From: Prorocentrum cordatum
Lineage: Eukaryota; Sar; Dinophyceae; Prorocentrales; Prorocentraceae
Length of the DNA: 64,000 nt
NCBI GenBank assembly: GCA_963575745.1
Contig: CAUYUJ010020518.1
Location: 1 to 64,000 of the forward strand
Direction: 5' to 3'
The position numbers and the translations under genes are program-made. Shown piece by piece: positions 20,250-31,580 of this stretch. Under the pieces are notes generated by a model. The model was not told where the DNA came from, ran no database searches, and was given only the letters and a program-made list of their open reading frames with translations. Numbering within the stretch: the first letter of the stretch is position 1; every line of letters begins with the position of its first letter.

Positions 20250-20614
20250 CTACCGCGACCCCTCCGCTGGAAAAAACATTCATCGACTTTTCGATGGTGG
20301 GTCGTCCTGCCATAAACATTCGTAGACTTTCCGTGCGCTGTGGCTGCGGTGTGGATCTTACTGTGGAACAGATGCGCACCCCGGTGCGAGATCTGCCAGC
20401 CTTGACGCTTCGCGCATACCCACCAGCCCATCCATACACGATGCCCATGAGAGTTGCCCAGCGAAGCGCGGTGGCGAAAACAACAGTTAATAGTGAAGAG
20501 AGGTACTTCGACGAGAACGTTGGAAGCATCGTTGGGCCATATTGGATGCCGTTGGGCCCCCCTCTGGGGCAATCTTGGGGTCATCTTAGGGCCCGTTTGC
20601 GGTCTCGTGGGGCC

Positions 20615-20645
<31 letters not shown>

Positions 20646-21480
20646 GCTATTAGGGCTGTACTGGAGGCCGTCGATTCACTTTGCGCCCCCGCGAGCGACC
20701 TCGAAAGCTGCAACCAGGAAGGAGGTCGAGAGAGGGAGAGGAGGCGGAGGTTCGAGGTTCCCAAAGCTGGACTCTCGGTCGGTTCTGCGCATCCTGGGGC
20801 GCCCTTGCGACCGCGGCTGGATTCCACTCGGAACTCCGGCCAGGTACGGCTTCGGGTCCAGGTAAGGCCATGGTAAGGCCAGGTCCAGGTCCAAGGGTCC
20901 GTGCCAGGTAGGGCTTCGGGTTGTGCCCAGGTCGTCCCTCCGAGCAACTAGTCCCAGCTGGCCCGAACAGGCCCCCCAAGTGGTCTGGGGCGGTCTCAGC
21001 ACCCCAACCCTGGGGCGCGGATCGCCCGATGGGCGCCGCCAGAGGCGGCGCCAGGGTGTGGAAACCGCCCTGGCATGCTGAGATGGGCTGTTGAGGCCAG
21101 CTGGGACTACTCGGGAGGCCTGCGCAGGCCAGCTGGGACTGCGTGGGGAGCTTTCTGCGCGCAACCCGAAGCCTTGCCATCCGTGCTGGCCAGCAGGACA
21201 AGAGGGATGAGAAGCAGCGGCATCAGCTCGGGATCCCCACGATCGGTCAGCGTCGAATCGGGAAATCGGATCCGGGAGATCGGATCGGAGCGGAACGTGC
21301 GTCGGATAGTTCTGCATCGACACAACATCGGATCGGATCGGCTACGCCCTGCAGGCATCGGGCCGCATCGGGTCGTTGGAACACCGAAGCATCATCGGAT
21401 CGGGCTGGCGAACGTCGACCGAACGGAACCGACCGAACCGAAATGGACCCTGGAGGAACGAGGAACAATGGCAGCAGCTA
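20250..21480. other. Repeat-rich non-coding stretch
   Basis: It contains a (GT)n tract at 20617-20645 and repeated GGTCCAGGTA-like motifs at 20835-20925. The direct repeat GGCCAGCTGGGACT occurs near 21098 and 21128, and degenerate GGATCGGATC repeats at 21240-21430. I support no gene. Confidence 0.5.
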
Positions 21481-21484
21481 GGCC

Positions 21485-21625
21485 GGAGGCGACGATAGGG
21501 GCGAAAAACCCCGGGGCGGGCATTACACGTATTCGCCCGGGAGCCTTTTCGAAGACATAGAGCATCGACGCAGCTGAATACATGTACTGCTCTCCCCTCG
21601 GCTATTCGCCCCTATCGTCGCCTCC
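21485..21625. repeat. 21-bp inverted repeat pair, 99-nt loop
   Basis: The stretch 21485-21505 (GGAGGCGACGATAGG and six more bases) is perfectly complementary to 21605-21625. It could be the ends of a 141-bp miniature element or a stable RNA hairpin. Confidence 0.6.
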
Positions 21626-21860
21626 AAAGCTAGGGGTCCCCGAGCCTGCCGGCGGTCGTAGTGGAGCCGTGGCGTCAGCCCAGCTTGCGCCAGGAAGGAG
21701 ATCCGCGGCCCCCGCCCTTCGCCGGAGGGGCGGCGGGCAGGAGGCGAGCGCCTTGGCCCGGGAAGCTCCCGCCCCTGAGGCTCGGAGGCGGCGGCAGGCG
21801 CTCGGCGGCGCGCCAACCACGAGCAGCGAACGCAACGAGCACAGAGGAAGATGAGAAGGA

Positions 21861-21920
21861 TGAGGAGGAGGAGGAGGAGGAGGAGGAGGAGGAGGAGGAG
21901 GAGGAGGAGGAGGAGGAGGA
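21861..21920. repeat. (GGA)n tract at the LINE-1 3' junction
   Basis: A pure AGG/GGA tract on the plus strand, next to the short A-run that ends the LINE. Confidence 0.9.
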
Positions 21921-22000
21921 TGATTTTTTTCCAGTGCGCCGCTGCCAACCAACCTCCAGAGCGCAAGAGATGCAGGGGTTGCCTGGCAGGGAAAATCAAG

Positions 22001-25000
22001 TCACGCAAGCCAGCTCAAGGAGGTCTTGGAGGGCGGGAGGCCCTTGCAAATACGCTGTAAAACCTCGAGCTGGTGCTTAGTAGTGGCATGCGGGCCAAAA
22101 GCGGCCACAGAACAGGGCTCCCGCAAGGATTCAGGGCGAGCTATTGCCCAGGAGCCGCATTCACCGCAAAAGGTGAAATCATCTTTATGCCAAAGCACGT
22201 GCGAAGGGTGGACCGCCTTGCCAGCGACCCATGGCTCAGCTCGCTGGGGGGGCGGATCGAGCCTCAGGCGGCGCCAGAGGGAGTCATCCCTGGCGGCCAG
22301 GGCCCGACCTGGCCTCACCCACTTTTTGACAGGGGCCTCCTCCACCTCCACCGACTCCAGACCCCCAACTCCACCACCTCCATAGGCAGGGCAAGCAGAG
22401 CGGAGCCTCGCGCGGAGCGATGGGGCAGCGTCGGAAATCGAGGCCTTGCACTTGTCACACGTCCAGAAGCCAGACACAAACTCCCAAACGTGCGACGAAC
22501 ACCTAACATCAGCTTCGATCCAACGCCGCCTGCGGAGCACAAGATCGATGGGCTGCTTGCGCAGCCTGCGCTCAGGATCAGCCTTGAGGGCAGCATACTC
22601 GAGGGTGATAGAGGCATTGCGCTTGAGGATAGCACAGGCATTGCCAACGAGCTCGTTATAAGTCTGCACAACTCCCTCAGGCACCTGGCATTCGAGAGCA
22701 CGCAAGTTAGCGAGGAGTTAAGCACAACATGGTCCCAGTCTACAGAATCGCCAAAACGGGCTAGCTTCTGGGCGTCGTCCAGCAAGTGGCTGGGCACATG
22801 CGAGACCTGGAATTGACCAGGGCGCTCCGAGAGGAGCTGCCACAATTCCCACCAGAGATCAAAATTTGCCAGCCTGGCAGGGGCCGCTCGGCCAGCCAGG
22901 AAACCTTTGACAACATTGGCATGGTCGGTGACCGCGCGCAGATCTTGGGCAGGATCAACGCAGCGAAGGCACTCAACAATAGCCGCAAGCTCTGCGCGGG
23001 CCACCGTCTGCCGAACAGAGTCGAGCACACCTGTGACTCCACAATCCCAGTCGAAGCCATCGCTAGGACAGAGCCGCACAAAGGCAAAAGCCACTCGACG
23101 GAGGACAGGAAACCTGGCAAACTGGCCACCAGTGCCGTCGGTGGCGTAAAGGCCTCCTGGCAGACAGCCTGGAGATAAGGCCCCAGGGCGCCGCCGTCCC
23201 TGGAGCTCCCTGGACCCAGGAACAAGGGGAAGGTTAAACCAAGAAAGGGGAATGAGTCCTCGAATCCAGAAGCACGGAAACTGCACAGCTTCTTGCAGCG
23301 CACTGTGCCTAAGATGCTGAGTGTCGACAATCTCCTGGTCCTGCGACGACGCGTTGCACATGCATCCCCAAAACCTGTGGCAGGAAGTCTCGGGGTCACG
23401 CTGGCGGCGCCGACATATAGGATCAGGGGCCATCTGGGCATTGCGCCTTCTCTCCTCGGTCCAGTAGCCTCCAGAGACCAAGAGCCGAATCATAGCCGCG
23501 AGGTCCCGATGCCCGTCCTTATCGAGGGAGGCAACAAGGTCCCAGACGTGATGCAGGGAGACAGAACCCTGGATCCCAGCGCCATCCAGCCACTCTGAGG
23601 CCTGGCGCCACTGAAACGCGTCGATCGATTCATCAAAGGCCTCAAGGAGAGGGCCTAGAGGGCCATGCCCGTCACCCATCATCTGCCACTCATCACCGCA
23701 AGGCGCAATGAGAGTGAATGGTGAGGGGCATTGCCATCCAACAGACAAAATCGTGGCTTGAAAAGCAGCCGTCGGCCCTCGGACCCACGCCCACCCTTTT
23801 CGGACCTTGGCCAAGGAGGCCGCCCAGTGTCGGGCCAAGCGATGGTGCAGACCAGGACGCCCCGCCAAGCGAGCAAACCACGACTTGACAACACGACGGA
23901 CGTAGACCTGGAGGGGGTCCTGGCCATAGCCGAAAGTGAGGCGGATGGCTGTAGTGGCACACGCTCCTCTCTGGGGGGTCTTGCTGGCCGCGCGGGCCAT
24001 GCTGCGAAGACCTCTGCGCATGGAGGGGGAAACGCCGTGGGTCTCTGGCGCCCACATGGCCTTCGCATAAGCACTAGGATAAAACAACTTGCTGGCATGC
24101 CTGCAAGTGCGCCCCAAACCAAAAATCTTACTAGTGGCATCTCGCCCTTTGGAAAAGCGGGTCTTCCTGACGGCCACAGTCCTCCTGGCACCCATGGCGG
24201 CGTCGTGCCCTAAGTCCCCGGCAGCCAGTGCCGTCGAGAACTCGCAGCCCGTACGGACAGCGATCCTGGACAGCTCGGCCCGAAGGCCAGGCGAAGACGC
24301 CAGCAGATGTGACTTATCCAGGGACAACTGACAGCGACGCCTCCTGAGGCCAGTGAGGGGGGCACGCAGCAGGATGGGAAAGGTGGCAGCGATGGAGGAA
24401 TGCGTGCCAAAAAGGCGAGCTGAGATGTCATCCACCCACTCCCGCAGCCGAAGACCACCAACTGATCCATTGGCTCCTGTAAAAGGTTGGTACAGATGGG
24501 CACGAGCGAGGGAGGTGGCCTGGCCACAGCCAGCCAACATACCCCCATGAGCCAGGATCCCAGGGTGAACAGCTCCCTCTAACGACAAATGCCGAACCCC
24601 AAAGTACAGGTCAATGGCCAGGGCCAACAGACGGAGTGGGTAATCTAATTGGCAGGCGGCTTCCACCAAGTCCTGAAGACAGACTTGGTCATACTACTTC
24701 TTCATGTCAAGCAAAAGGCCCCCGACTTGAAAACCGCTGTGGAGGGCGAGTTCCGTTTCCAGCTCGTCGAGCCAACCAGCAGCATCAGCCGAACCACCAA
24801 CGGTCTGGTCCCAGGGCCCGTGCGCCTCGCGGTCCCAGGCCGTGACGAATGGCTTCCTGATGCGCAAAAAGAAGTGTAAACAAAGCCGAGCAGCGCAATG
24901 GGCCGTTTCCCCCCGTCAGGTTTCGGGATAAGGGCGATCAGCGCAAAGAGCTGCTGGAACGGCAAAGCGCACTGCTCCTCAATGGACTCGAGTAGCTGTA

Positions 25001-27068
25001 TTAGGTGAGTCTTGGCATCTTCGCGAGCCTCCTTAATTAAACGCGGCTCAATAAAATCCAAACCGTGACCCCTGGAGTCAGGCATCGACTTGAGCGCACG
25101 ATTGAGGGTGCGAAGGTCGATGGGTGGCAAACGCGGGGACGACCGAGCACGCTTACGCAGGGAAGCCAACGCAGCCCTCGCTTCAGCCTTATCGTGCTGC
25201 TGCCAGATGGCCGCCCAAGCGGCTGCTTCAAAATTTAGAAGCTGATCCAGGGCAGAGCAGGGTCCATCCTCATCGATCTTTTCGGCCGCCAGGGGGTCCA
25301 GGGGGGGCTTAAGCAAACGGTGGGCCGGCCCCGCAGACCTGAGGAGCGCGCCCTGGAGCCAAGCCTTCCACGAGGCCTTCTGAGCCTGAAGGGCGTCACG
25401 GCGGGACTTCTCAGACACCTGCTGAAGTTCAGATAACAAGTCGTGCAGCCCGTCAAAAGGTATATCGGGAATCTGCTGAAACCGAGTTGTCCACAAGTTA
25501 AAGGTGCCACACTGGCCAGCATCTGAAGGATCCGACGGGGAGGGGGGCACCTGCTGAGAAAGCCAAGCAAGAGTGGCACGAAATTGAGCAGCGTGCTTTC
25601 GGTGAGGCTGCGGCGGGATGTCATCAATGGAGTCCTGTGGGACAAGCTTGAGCAACAGCTTAAGCTTGACAAAGGCGGCCTGCCAGAAACGGGCGTCACG
25701 ATCGGCCCGGCAGGGCCCCTCAACCTGGGCGGCCAAGAGGGGCACCCAACGCAACCTGGGCTCCTGGCAACGACCAATGTACTGGAAAACCTTGTCCTGA
25801 GTCAAGCCAAGCTTCGAAAACGCCTCCAGCTCAAGAGCAACCATCCAAGTAGACAGCTGGGCCCCTAAATCGAGGGAGACCTGAATGTTGTCATGCTCAA
25901 GCTTAAGGAGACTGGCAGCAGCATAGTTGGCCGTGAAGAAGCCTGGCCGCTTACGCTGCAGCAGCTGAGCCTGCACCAAGAAGTGCGGCCAGGCTTCTAC
26001 AGGGGCAACAACGCCTTTGACAGGCAGAGGTTTAGGTCGCATGGCCTTCCAAACCTTGATGGCCCTGGGAGACGCCGAGACCAAAAACCCGAAAGCAGCA
26101 TGCGTGCCCCAAGGCACTGGAATGAGCGACCTAAACTGGACGGCACTAGAAAAGCAAGCGGAGACAAAAGCGTAATCGATCCGACTGGTGGTGACTCTAG
26201 AGCATGTAACCGAAACACCAGGCATAGGAACAGGGACGAGGCCGAGGGGCTCCAGCCAACCTGACTCCTCGAGAACACTCTGGTCAACCTGCCAGTCACC
26301 CACCACGAGGGCGGGAACACCTGCCGCACTCAGATGGGCGCCGAGGTCTGCCAGCAGCTCGAGGTTCTGACCGTTGAGCTCACCCCCCGTGACCAGGTAG
26401 ACAGGGACGATGGTCAGGGAGACCTTCCGAAGCCTCAGAGTGCACAGTAGCCACCGAGCCGTACCAGCGGTAGTCCATTCACCCGCCTCACAAGTCAGTT
26501 GCGAGAGCCCAAGATGCGAGCGGGCAGCCACAAGGACACCTGACGATGCATCATCAGCAAGCGTGGGCTCAGCGGCCTGCGCTACAACTTTCCAGCCCAG
26601 CTTATGTAGCTTCTTGACCATCGCATGGAACTTGGAGCCGCGCATCCTGTGCTCAACGAAAATGCTGATATCCGCCGAGCACCCAGCAACCCATCTGCAC
26701 GCAGTGGGGCCCCACGCGCTGATGTTGGAATAGACAATGGACAAAGAGCGCTGAGGGGCGGTGCCGCAGCCACTGTCTGGGTTGGGCACAGACGCATGAC
26801 CCTCACTATCGACTTGCAATACTTGGTCGCCGTCCGACCCGCTGGGTTCACCACGGGTAGATTGCTCCAACCGCGCAGTCATAGCTGGCGTGGTCGGCCC
26901 AGCAACGAGTACACCAGGCGAAACAGGATTTCCCAACTGCACATGCAGGAGATCCACCAGTGGCGGCGATGGCCTCGGTAGAAGCCGTAACCGATCCAGC
27001 ACATGCCGCCACCGAAGAGGAACGCGTACAGCAAGCACATGTGGCGTCGTCTGCCGCGCCTCCAGCAA
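22001..27068 (-). pseudogene. LINE-1 ORF2: endonuclease-RT-RNase H, disrupted
   Basis: Three frames carry one protein. In frame 1 (27068-24705) the EEP-type endonuclease lies at about residues 108-333, with ALVVGDWQV, SRIDYAFVS and a weak final GTHAAFGF. The RT opening LIPKPDGGKRPIALLG follows. A frameshift at about 24870-24885 moves on to motif A (LLLDMKK), where TAG at 24694-24696 interrupts the frame. Frame 3 (24693-22716) has HGGMLAGCGQATS, the WVDD motif C and RNase H residues in YATDGTGG (D511), ARAELAA (E560), VTDHANV (D582) and SHVPSHL (H628). A second shift near 22715 leads to the C-terminal 234-codon frame with Zn-binding pairs (WTCDKCKA, FCGECGSW). The enzyme cannot be made intact. 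Confidence 0.82.
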
Positions 27069-27539
27069 GACACGCGCCGCGGGATGCCGTACTGAGGTCT
27101 TGGCTGAGCCAACCTGCAGCAGGCGCCTTCCGCGGGGTCATTGCCTTCGCAGGCACGGTGAGTGAGCGCCCAACGCACGAAATCGAAGAAGGCAAGGAAG
27201 CACCAGAAGAGGTCGCCACAAGCGGGGCCGAGGAAAAAGAAACGCCAGCCGTCGAAGTGGACGGTGCCGAAAATAGAGAAACTGAAGAGGCCGATCTTGA
27301 GAAGGTACCAGAAGCCGAGCTGCAGGTAGAATCGCTGTCACACCCGTGACCACCTTTAGCAGAGCTAGGAACTAGGCTCGCGAGCCTCAACCTTGGCCCG
27401 AGCCGCAGCAGCCTTGGCCCGTGCGATGGTGTCAGAGCGCGCATTCGCGATCCTCCTCTCCTTGTCGGTCGGCTCGGCTGAGGTGGCAGCAACGATGGGC
27501 ACAGCCTCCGCCTCCCCAGCCGCAGGCACCTGGGATGAA

Positions 27540-28521
27540 GCTGCACCCTGGCTAGCCGCGACCCGTCCGTAGTCTTGCGCTTCTTACGCAGCTCACCCAT
27601 GCGCTTCTGGTACTCCTGCTGGTGCTCCTTGTATTGGGACTTAACGCTCTTGAGCGCCTCATGCAAGAGGGTCTTGACCTGCTGCGACTGCTCAACCTTG
27701 AACTTTTCAAAGCCCTCGCGGTCCTCAGCCGAGAAAGCAGGCCCCGAGACGTCCAACTCCTCCCCAAAATCGAGCTTGATCTCCTCTGCTGAGTCCTTGA
27801 AGAGGTCATCGAGAGAAATGACATTCTTGACGGGAGCAGGCTCAACATCCTTAAGCACACCGACGGCCAACGTACGAGTGGCTTGCTCAAGAATTTCAGC
27901 GTTCTCCATGTCCTTGGCCATGAGCTCGCCCAGGAGCTTGTCAAGGTCACTGGCCTCCTTGTCGAGCACCGCGCGGCGGGCCAGGGCCTTGTCGAGCTTC
28001 TCCTGGGAGTCCTTCTTGGCCTGCGAGGCACGCTGCCACTCGGCCTGAGGCGTCGCCTGGGGCTGGGGCGGCGGCTTGGGCACGAACTGGGGGAGCAACT
28101 TCTGGGCCATTTCAGGCGCAAGGTGCGAGGCAGCTTCCTTGACAGCCGCAAGAGCTTGAGGAGGGATGGCTTCAGAGGTCCCACTCTGCAGCTGCAGCGC
28201 CTGCGTACCTTTGCGCCAGCGCCCCTTGGACTTGCCGCCACCATCACCCCATCCAGATTCATCAGCGCCTGCGTACGACAGCATCTGGCCGCCGACGCCA
28301 GATGGGCTGGGGGGGTGGCACTGGGACTGACATCCGACACAGAGGTTGCGCCGCTTGGCCAGGAGGTCATTCCACGTCCAATGGCCACAAGCGCACACAG
28401 TGTACAAGCGAGCACCACGCGCGTGCCCAGCCTTGGCACCCCCAGGCGGCACTCGGACCCAGGGCAGCCTCGTCCAGGTGTCTTCCGCATCGTCGGGGAA
28501 GTGCCACGGGGCGGGGACCAT
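27540..28521 (-). CDS. LINE-1 ORF1: zinc finger and coiled-coil protein
   Basis: The ATG at 28521 lies 149 nt downstream of the spliced-leader relic. The N-terminus has a Cys-rich finger (TVCACGHW, then RRNLCVGCQ, about residues 40-65) and a Gly/Lys linker. A long charged helix follows (about 165-325), including KDSQEKLDKALARRAVLDKE and KYKEH-type segments, which suggests oligomerisation. This is the expected layout of a nucleic-acid-binding LINE ORF1 protein. After about 27545 the same frame becomes Arg/Ser-rich and runs on to 26848, which suggests a frameshift near 27540 before a segment with hydrophobic stretches in another frame (27178-26879). Confidence 0.65.
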
Positions 28522-28669
28522 CGCGGCGTCGTAGCAACTGGCTCCGTTAGGAGCACGCGAGAATGGGCTGCCAGAAGCCCGTGCAGTACTGGCAAAAGCT
28601 GTCAGGCGCGAGGCCTTGGCACTGCCGCGGACTAGCGGTATCCACTTGTTCCGCAGAGGAACTCAAAAC

Positions 28670-28690
28670 CTTGAGCCAAAATGGCTACGG
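28670..28690 (-). other. Dinoflagellate spliced-leader relic at the 5' end of LINE-1
   Basis: The 21 nt match the conserved dinoflagellate spliced-leader core from CCGTAGCCATTTTGG to GCTCAAG without mismatch (leader recalled from the literature). It stands exactly between the GGA flank and the 5' UTR, so the element was copied from a trans-spliced RNA. Confidence 0.92.
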
Positions 28691-28800
28691 GGGGGAGGAG
28701 GAGGAGGAGGAGGAGAACGAGGAGAACGAGGAGGAGGAGGAGGAGGAGGAGGACGGGGAGGGGGAGGAGAACGAGGAGGAGCAGGAGGAGGAGGAGGACC
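28691..28800. repeat. (GGA)n tract at the LINE-1 5' junction
   Basis: GGA runs with interspersed GAACGA units on the plus strand. This is the 5'-side counterpart of the tract at 21861-21920. Confidence 0.9.
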
Positions 28801-29480
28801 ACGACAACGAGCGGGGATGCAGGTACCGGGCAGGAAAGCGGGGGGGCACTCCGTCGACCGTCACACGCGACGGACGCATCCATATTCGCGCCCTCGCGGT
28901 CTGGACTCCGTCGAAAGATCCCGCGGATTTTTGTTCGGTGGCTCGCAAGGAAAAGTCCAGAGGGCGCGTCAAAAGGCAATGGGGCGCAATGCCAGATAAT
29001 TAGAGAAGGCCAGGCCACGACTGGAGGAAGCCGCCAAGAGGGCGCCAACCCACGCACGTGCAACATGAAGAACAGGGCAGCAAGCCAGAGTGACCGACTG
29101 GATACGCGGATGCGCGGATACGTCCCGCGCGGCCCAGGGGCCCCAGGCCCAAGAGACCGCGGACACAGACATGTTTGTCAATAACGTCCGGCCCGAAACA
29201 GTCCTTGCCCTGAGGGGGCGGCAAATGCTCGGCAGCGCGCCCAGGGGAGAAGCGAAAAGAGGCAGGCCTTCTAAAAGGCGGCGGGGGTTCTCAAAAGCTC
29301 CCCAGCCTTCTGCGAAGATTGGGGGCGCGCACGAGAAGGGCCAGCCAAAAGGAGGCTACAGGTGACCCTGACCTCTCCGAAATCCGCCGACCCCTTGGGG
29401 TTCATCGGCGCGCGAGATGCCCCCCCTTCCCCTAACCCCTCCCCCGGGAGCCCGGCCCGGTCGATTTGGGAGGGGGGGGG
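28801..29480. other. Non-coding stretch between LINE-1 and a CCAAGA array
   Basis: The segment at 28880-28940 (CGCGCCCTCGCGGTCTGGAC) recurs near 39745-39790, so it belongs to a dispersed repeat. Several Ala/Arg/Gly-rich frames are open but none looks like protein. Confidence 0.45.
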
Positions 29481-29695
29481 GGTCCCTCGGGGACGCCCCA
29501 AGCGCATCACGGGAGGGCAGGAGGCCCCAAAACAAGCCACGAGGGCACCAAGAGGCCCTCTGGACGATCCAACAGGGCCACGAGCCACCGAAATATAGCT
29601 CGATACCGCCCACGCTGGCCTCCAGACGGTCCAAGGAGTCCCCCAAGACGCTCCAAGAAGCCATCAAGAGGCATCCCAAGACTCCTGATTGTCCT
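29480..29695 (+). repeat. CCAAGA-family array, short degenerate copy
   Basis: Units such as CACCAAGAGGCC, CCCCCAAGACGC and TCCAAGAAGCC occur at irregular 11-21 nt spacing. Confidence 0.55.
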
Positions 29696-29699
29696 CACT

Positions 29700-30300
29700 G
29701 GACAGCTCGCAACCTTCACCCTCAGCAGAGAAACTGCCCACGTCGAATACGTAGCTCCTGGCCAAGCTTTCCATCCACGAGGCCCTTGACAGCCAACTGA
29801 ATTGCCGTGGGCGAGTCTGACGACTTGGACCTTCCCCCCGCCACGTCGCTGGCCAGCTCCGCCAAAATATGCTCATGCTCCTCGCCAGCTGTTTGAAATT
29901 TCCCCTGCGCGCCAGCGACGCAGGACCTCTGCGCGCGAACGCGCTCGAGCATATATGCCAAGGTGCTGACATATTCATGTCCAAGATGCTCTCCGACTCC
30001 ACAACTTGGGAGCGAGCTGCCCGCGCACGCCGCTGTACTGGAGCCTGCGCTGAGCAAGACCCGAATTCCTCGAGTGTGTTCTGATGCGTTGCGGCCAAGG
30101 GCTGGCCTTTGGCCGTCCTGGCCAACTCGAGCAGCTGTCGTAGACACTCTGCAGTGCGCTTGAAGTCTCCCTCAAAGTGGGGCCTAGCTCCTGCCCCTGG
30201 ATTCGCGCCGGTACCATCCTTGCTCGCGGGTGCACCAATGCCACGACTTCCACGGAGAGATGACAGACGAGCAGCACTGCCAGACCTGGAAGGAGCATCA
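29700..30300 (-). pseudogene. Coding-like remnant, possibly a LINE ORF1-type coiled coil
   Basis: One minus frame reads DFKRTAECLRQLLELARTAK (about 30160-30100). After a shift near 29990, another frame reads GKFQTAGEEHEHILAELASD. Composition is helical and charged like the ORF1 proteins nearby, but no finger or start is found. It could equally be broken exons of a host gene. Confidence 0.3.
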
Positions 30301-30436
30301 CCGTCCAATCGTGACGTGAACACCTCGATATCCGTCCGCGAGCTCTTGTAATGGTTGCAACAAACCATGTGTCGTCATTATTCCTGCTACCGCATGCTCC
30401 GTGGACACATATGTTTAGGGAGCCTAAAAGTATACA

Positions 30437-30535
30437 CCGCCACCACCACCACCACCACCAGCACCACCAGCACCAGCACCAGCACCAGCACCAGCACCAG
30501 CACCAGCACCAGCACCAGCACCGGCACCACCACCG
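30437..30535. repeat. (CACCAG)n microsatellite
   Basis: CCACCA units pass into CAGCAC units. The minus strand would read Gly-Ala or Val-Leu dipeptides. Confidence 0.9.
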
Positions 30536-31507
30536 CCACCTCCCTCCCCCCCCTCCATCTCGCTGGAAAGAAGAGAGAGGAAGAATCGAAGTAGTGGTAG
30601 TGGTGTATACTCTTCGGGCCCCCATGTTTTGGGCGCTTGCCGGGTGCCCCGTCCAGCAGAGGATGAACCTCTCTGGCTGCCAGGGGATGGGCGTGGGTCG
30701 CCGAACCGAGAGCCTGGACTCTTCCAGCCTCGCCCGCCCGCCGCCACGGCCCAAGGAACTGGGGCTGAGTCCGGCAGAAAGCGCACGAACCAAACAGCCC
30801 GCCGACACCGCGCGCCCTGCGGCGGAAAGCGCGTCGCCCCCGACGCGGCCTCGGAGAAGGCTTCGAGGGCTTCTCGGAAGGCCAAGGGCCTTCCGAGCCT
30901 TGCGAAAAGGCCCGCCCCCTCTGCCTCCCCCCACCACTGGGCGCGCCGCCTATCTGAGGCAGCGGCAGGAGCATCATCGCGAGGTTCTCGAGAGGTCGCA
31001 AATTTGCGCGCTTGCACGGCGTGGGAAATGCATGTCCCGGGGCACCGGAGGACAGTGGACGGCATGGGTGCCTGCGGGCCTCGGGGGCCCCAGAGGTGGC
31101 CATGTCCACTCCCTCCACGGGTCCTGGGACATCGCTCCCCCAGGCGGCGGATAAGTATGAAACCTGGCCTCCAAAACATCGGGGCGCAGATGCCTCGGGA
31201 TCCCCGATATCTGGCGGGTCTGGCAGCCGCATCGGGCGCCGCACTCGTGTACTGGGCGTTTTGAAACCGGCCGTCGCTCGGACGCGAAGTTCGCGTGCTT
31301 GTCGTTGTTTTCACGGGGGCTGCCGGGGGCAGTCGCATCCCGCCCAGGTCCACGCAGCGGCTTGCCTAGATCCAACATGGCTCTGCGCGGAACACCTCTC
31401 CCCGGCGCGAGGGGCGCGCAAGGGGCGGCGCCGGAAGCGCCGCCAGAGGGGGCCCAATGCGGATTAAACAGTACTCCTCCACCATTTCTCTTCGTGTTGC
31501 ATCCTGG
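30536..31507. other. Non-coding GC-rich stretch
   Basis: It includes an AAGGCC/CTTCTCGG palindromic cluster at 30860-30915 (GGCTTCTCGGAAGGCC), related to clusters at 43980-44110 and 56160-56285. Long open frames on both strands have Ala/Pro/Arg composition and no motif, so I do not support them. Confidence 0.45.
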
Positions 31508-31558
31508 GGCAGGGCGAAGAGGAGGAGGAGCAGGACGAGGAGGAGGAAGAGGTGCCGA
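31508..31558. repeat. (GGA)n tract at the LINE-2 3' junction
   Basis: A GAGGAGGAGG-type tract on the plus strand, just beyond the LINE-2 terminal ORF. Confidence 0.8.
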
Positions 31559-31580
31559 GCGATGGAAGCGCGAGTCCGAG

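Larger units (their letters stand above)
21924..28690 (-). mobile_element. Non-LTR retrotransposon (LINE-1), full length but broken
   Basis: The order on the minus strand is: spliced-leader relic (28690-28670), short 5' UTR, ORF1, ORF2 (endonuclease, RT, RNase H, Zn-binding tail), 3' UTR, and A7 at 21930-21924. Both ends abut GGA tracts (21861-21920 and 28691 onward), so the element appears to sit inside a GGA microsatellite. ORF2 carries at least two frameshifts and a nonsense codon. Confidence 0.85.

Noticed and set aside
20676-21323. Minus-strand ORFs of about 180-215 codons near 21 kb
   Set aside because: They run over degenerate GGTCCAGGTA and GGATCGGATC repeats and have Arg/Pro/Ser composition.
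21582-22080. Poly-Glu and poly-Arg frames over the GGA tract
   Set aside because: They are translations of a microsatellite at the LINE junction. The same holds for the frames at 28616, 37119 (C-terminal end), 42473, 44342 and 60709.
30387-31353. Overlapping long ORFs on the minus strand near 30.4-31.3 kb
   Set aside because: The parts over the CACCAG microsatellite are dipeptide repeats and the rest has Ala/Pro/Arg composition without motifs; alternative frames are equally open.
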